From the NCBI GenBank assembly GCA_964429075.1, contig CAYSBA010000072.1, positions 1 through 6,589 of the forward strand: a DNA stretch of 6,589 bases, in the 5' to 3' direction. Of the stretch, positions 5,830 to 6,589 are shown piece after piece. This DNA comes from CAYSBA01 sp964429075 [NCBI: uncultured bacterium] (GTDB lineage Bacteria > CAYSBA01). The position numbers and the translations under genes are program-made. The first letter of the stretch is position 1; each line of letters opens with the position of its first letter. The notes under the pieces were generated by a model. It worked only from the letters and a program-made list of their open reading frames with translations. It searched no databases and was not told the origin of the DNA.

Positions 5830-6589
5830 AAATGAAGATTTTTGTAGACGGCAAAGAACACAGTATAACAGACAACTATAAAAATCTTGCCAGTCTTTTA
5901 GTAGATATTGGATATCAGATACCTGATCTATGCTGGCATCCAGCTTTATCCTTTCATATTCCAGAGCCATCAGATTCTGTTCTGGTATGTGGGAAGAGAT
6001 ACAACAACGAAGGGCAAAAAGAGACCCTGCATGCCTGCTGGGTAATGGTCGATGGAAGAAAAGTACCATCATGTTCCGTTCTACCCAGAGATGGTATGAA
6101 TATAGAACTTCTTAACAATACTGTGGAAGATTCGTTTATAAAATACTTCAGTAACCATCCACATACATGCATAACTTGTGAGTACAGAGAGGGCTGTACA
6201 AGAACACAGTGTTCACAAAATGTTCCGGTTAGTGAGAGATGCTGTAGTATTTTTAACGAATGCAGGCTGGTGGAACTATGTGACACCTTTGGCCTGCCTC
6301 CAAGTACACCTCGCTACAAACCCTCAAATTTACCCAAAGAGACACATGGTATCCTGACAATAAACAGAGAGCTTTGTACGGGATGTCTCTGTTGTGTAAG
6401 GATCTGCGCTGATACCTATGATAGACCTGCACTCGGTTATGTCTTTAATAACGGGCGTCCTTTGATCGGCTGGATAGAGGATGGTAACGATTGTCATCAG
6501 TGTGGACTATGTATTGAGGTCTGCCCAACGGGTGCACTTATGTATTCTAATAACACAAAAACAGTGCCCTCCTGTATTGATGGATGTGC
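5823..6589 (+). CDS. NuoG-like multi-cluster iron-sulfur oxidoreductase subunit (partial, 3' end outside window)
   Basis: 255 codons are open to the window end. Residues 4-95 resemble the NuoG/HoxU-type [2Fe-2S] domain: KIFVDGKE, PDLCWHPALS (Cys37), HACWVMVDGRKVPSC (Cys72, Cys84), LPRDGM. The usual C-x2-C pair is not there: Leu69 occupies the expected position, while Cys56 lies in an unusual loop. Residues 112-125 give H-x3-C-x2-C-x5-C (His112, Cys116, Cys119, Cys125), the His-Cys [4Fe-4S] motif of NuoG. Residues 185-195 and 224-234 carry C-x2-C-x2-C-x3-C twice, a 2[4Fe-4S] domain. The last residues (PSCIDGC) lead into an unseen part. The place suggests electron supply to the ferredoxin, perhaps corresponding to BzdV, which I recall as a putative ferredoxin-reducing oxidoreductase in Azoarcus. 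A GltD-like flavin domain or a hydrogenase- or dehydrogenase-type end are both possible. Start: ATG 5823 overlaps the ferredoxin stop by 7 bases. ATG 5832 is equally possible, and neither has a good ribosome site. Confidence 0.8.
   Translation, partial: MVKMKIFVDGKEHSITDNYKNLASLLVDIGYQIPDLCWHPALSFHIPEPSDSVLVCGKRYNNEGQKETLHACWVMVDGRKVPSCSVLPRDGMNIELLNNTVEDSFIKYFSNHPHTCITCEYREGCTRTQCSQNVPVSERCCSIFNECRLVELCDTFGLPPSTPRYKPSNLPKETHGILTINRELCTGCLCCVRICADTYDRPALGYVFNNGRPLIGWIEDGNDCHQCGLCIEVCPTGALMYSNNTKTVPSCIDGC

Noticed and set aside
5821-6286. Minus-strand frames and a plus-strand frame (5930-6115) overlapping the NuoG-like gene
   Set aside because: The plus-strand frame from 5823 contains ordered Fe-S cysteine motifs to the window end, so the overlapping frames are shadows.

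Overview
The window carries the front part of a single, tightly packed plus-strand operon for an ATP-dependent (class I) aryl-CoA reductase. This is the enzyme type that reduces the aromatic ring of benzoyl-CoA or related thioesters in anaerobic degradation of aromatics. The order is TetR-type regulator, BzdN/BcrC-like, BzdO/BcrB-like, BzdP/BcrA-like, BzdQ/BcrD-like, BzdM-like ferredoxin, then a NuoG-like multi-cluster iron-sulfur protein cut by the window end. The N-O-P-Q-M order and the short (255 aa) A-type subunit match the Azoarcus 'bzd' layout better than the Thauera bcrCBAD layout. Two different ATPase/activator subunits next to two HgdB-fold subunits separate this from a 2-hydroxyacyl-CoA dehydratase, which has one activator.

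Layout: bases 1-780 hold no gene I can support. They are AT-rich and pyrimidine-rich on the plus strand, with only short, stop-broken reading frames. A sigma70-like promoter (TTGACA, 17-bp spacer, weak -10) at 781-809 and a perfect CGAACGTTCG palindrome at 812-821 lie directly before the regulator (830-1411). From there to the end the genes overlap or are separated by at most 24 bases, mostly with strong GGAGG-type ribosome sites, so they look like one transcript. A second palindrome with the same CGAACG core sits in the largest gap (4636-4649), before the BzdQ-like gene.

How the parts fit (inference from the family): BzdP and BzdQ form the ATP-hydrolysing electron activator with a shared [4Fe-4S] cluster. 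BzdN and BzdO form the module that binds the aryl-CoA and adds electrons to the ring. The small 2[4Fe-4S] ferredoxin is the electron donor. The final NuoG-like protein is placed to re-reduce that ferredoxin or link it to an NAD(P)H or quinone pool. The TetR protein is probably a local repressor released by an acyl-CoA. This differs from BzdR of Azoarcus and BcrR of Thauera, which are not TetR proteins.

Organism: a strictly or facultatively anaerobic bacterium of low-to-moderate GC with frequent ATA and AGG/AGA codons and strong Shine-Dalgarno sites. I cannot place it further. The exact substrate (benzoyl-CoA, methylbenzoyl-CoA, tetrahydronaphthoyl-CoA or another) cannot be read from this sequence.
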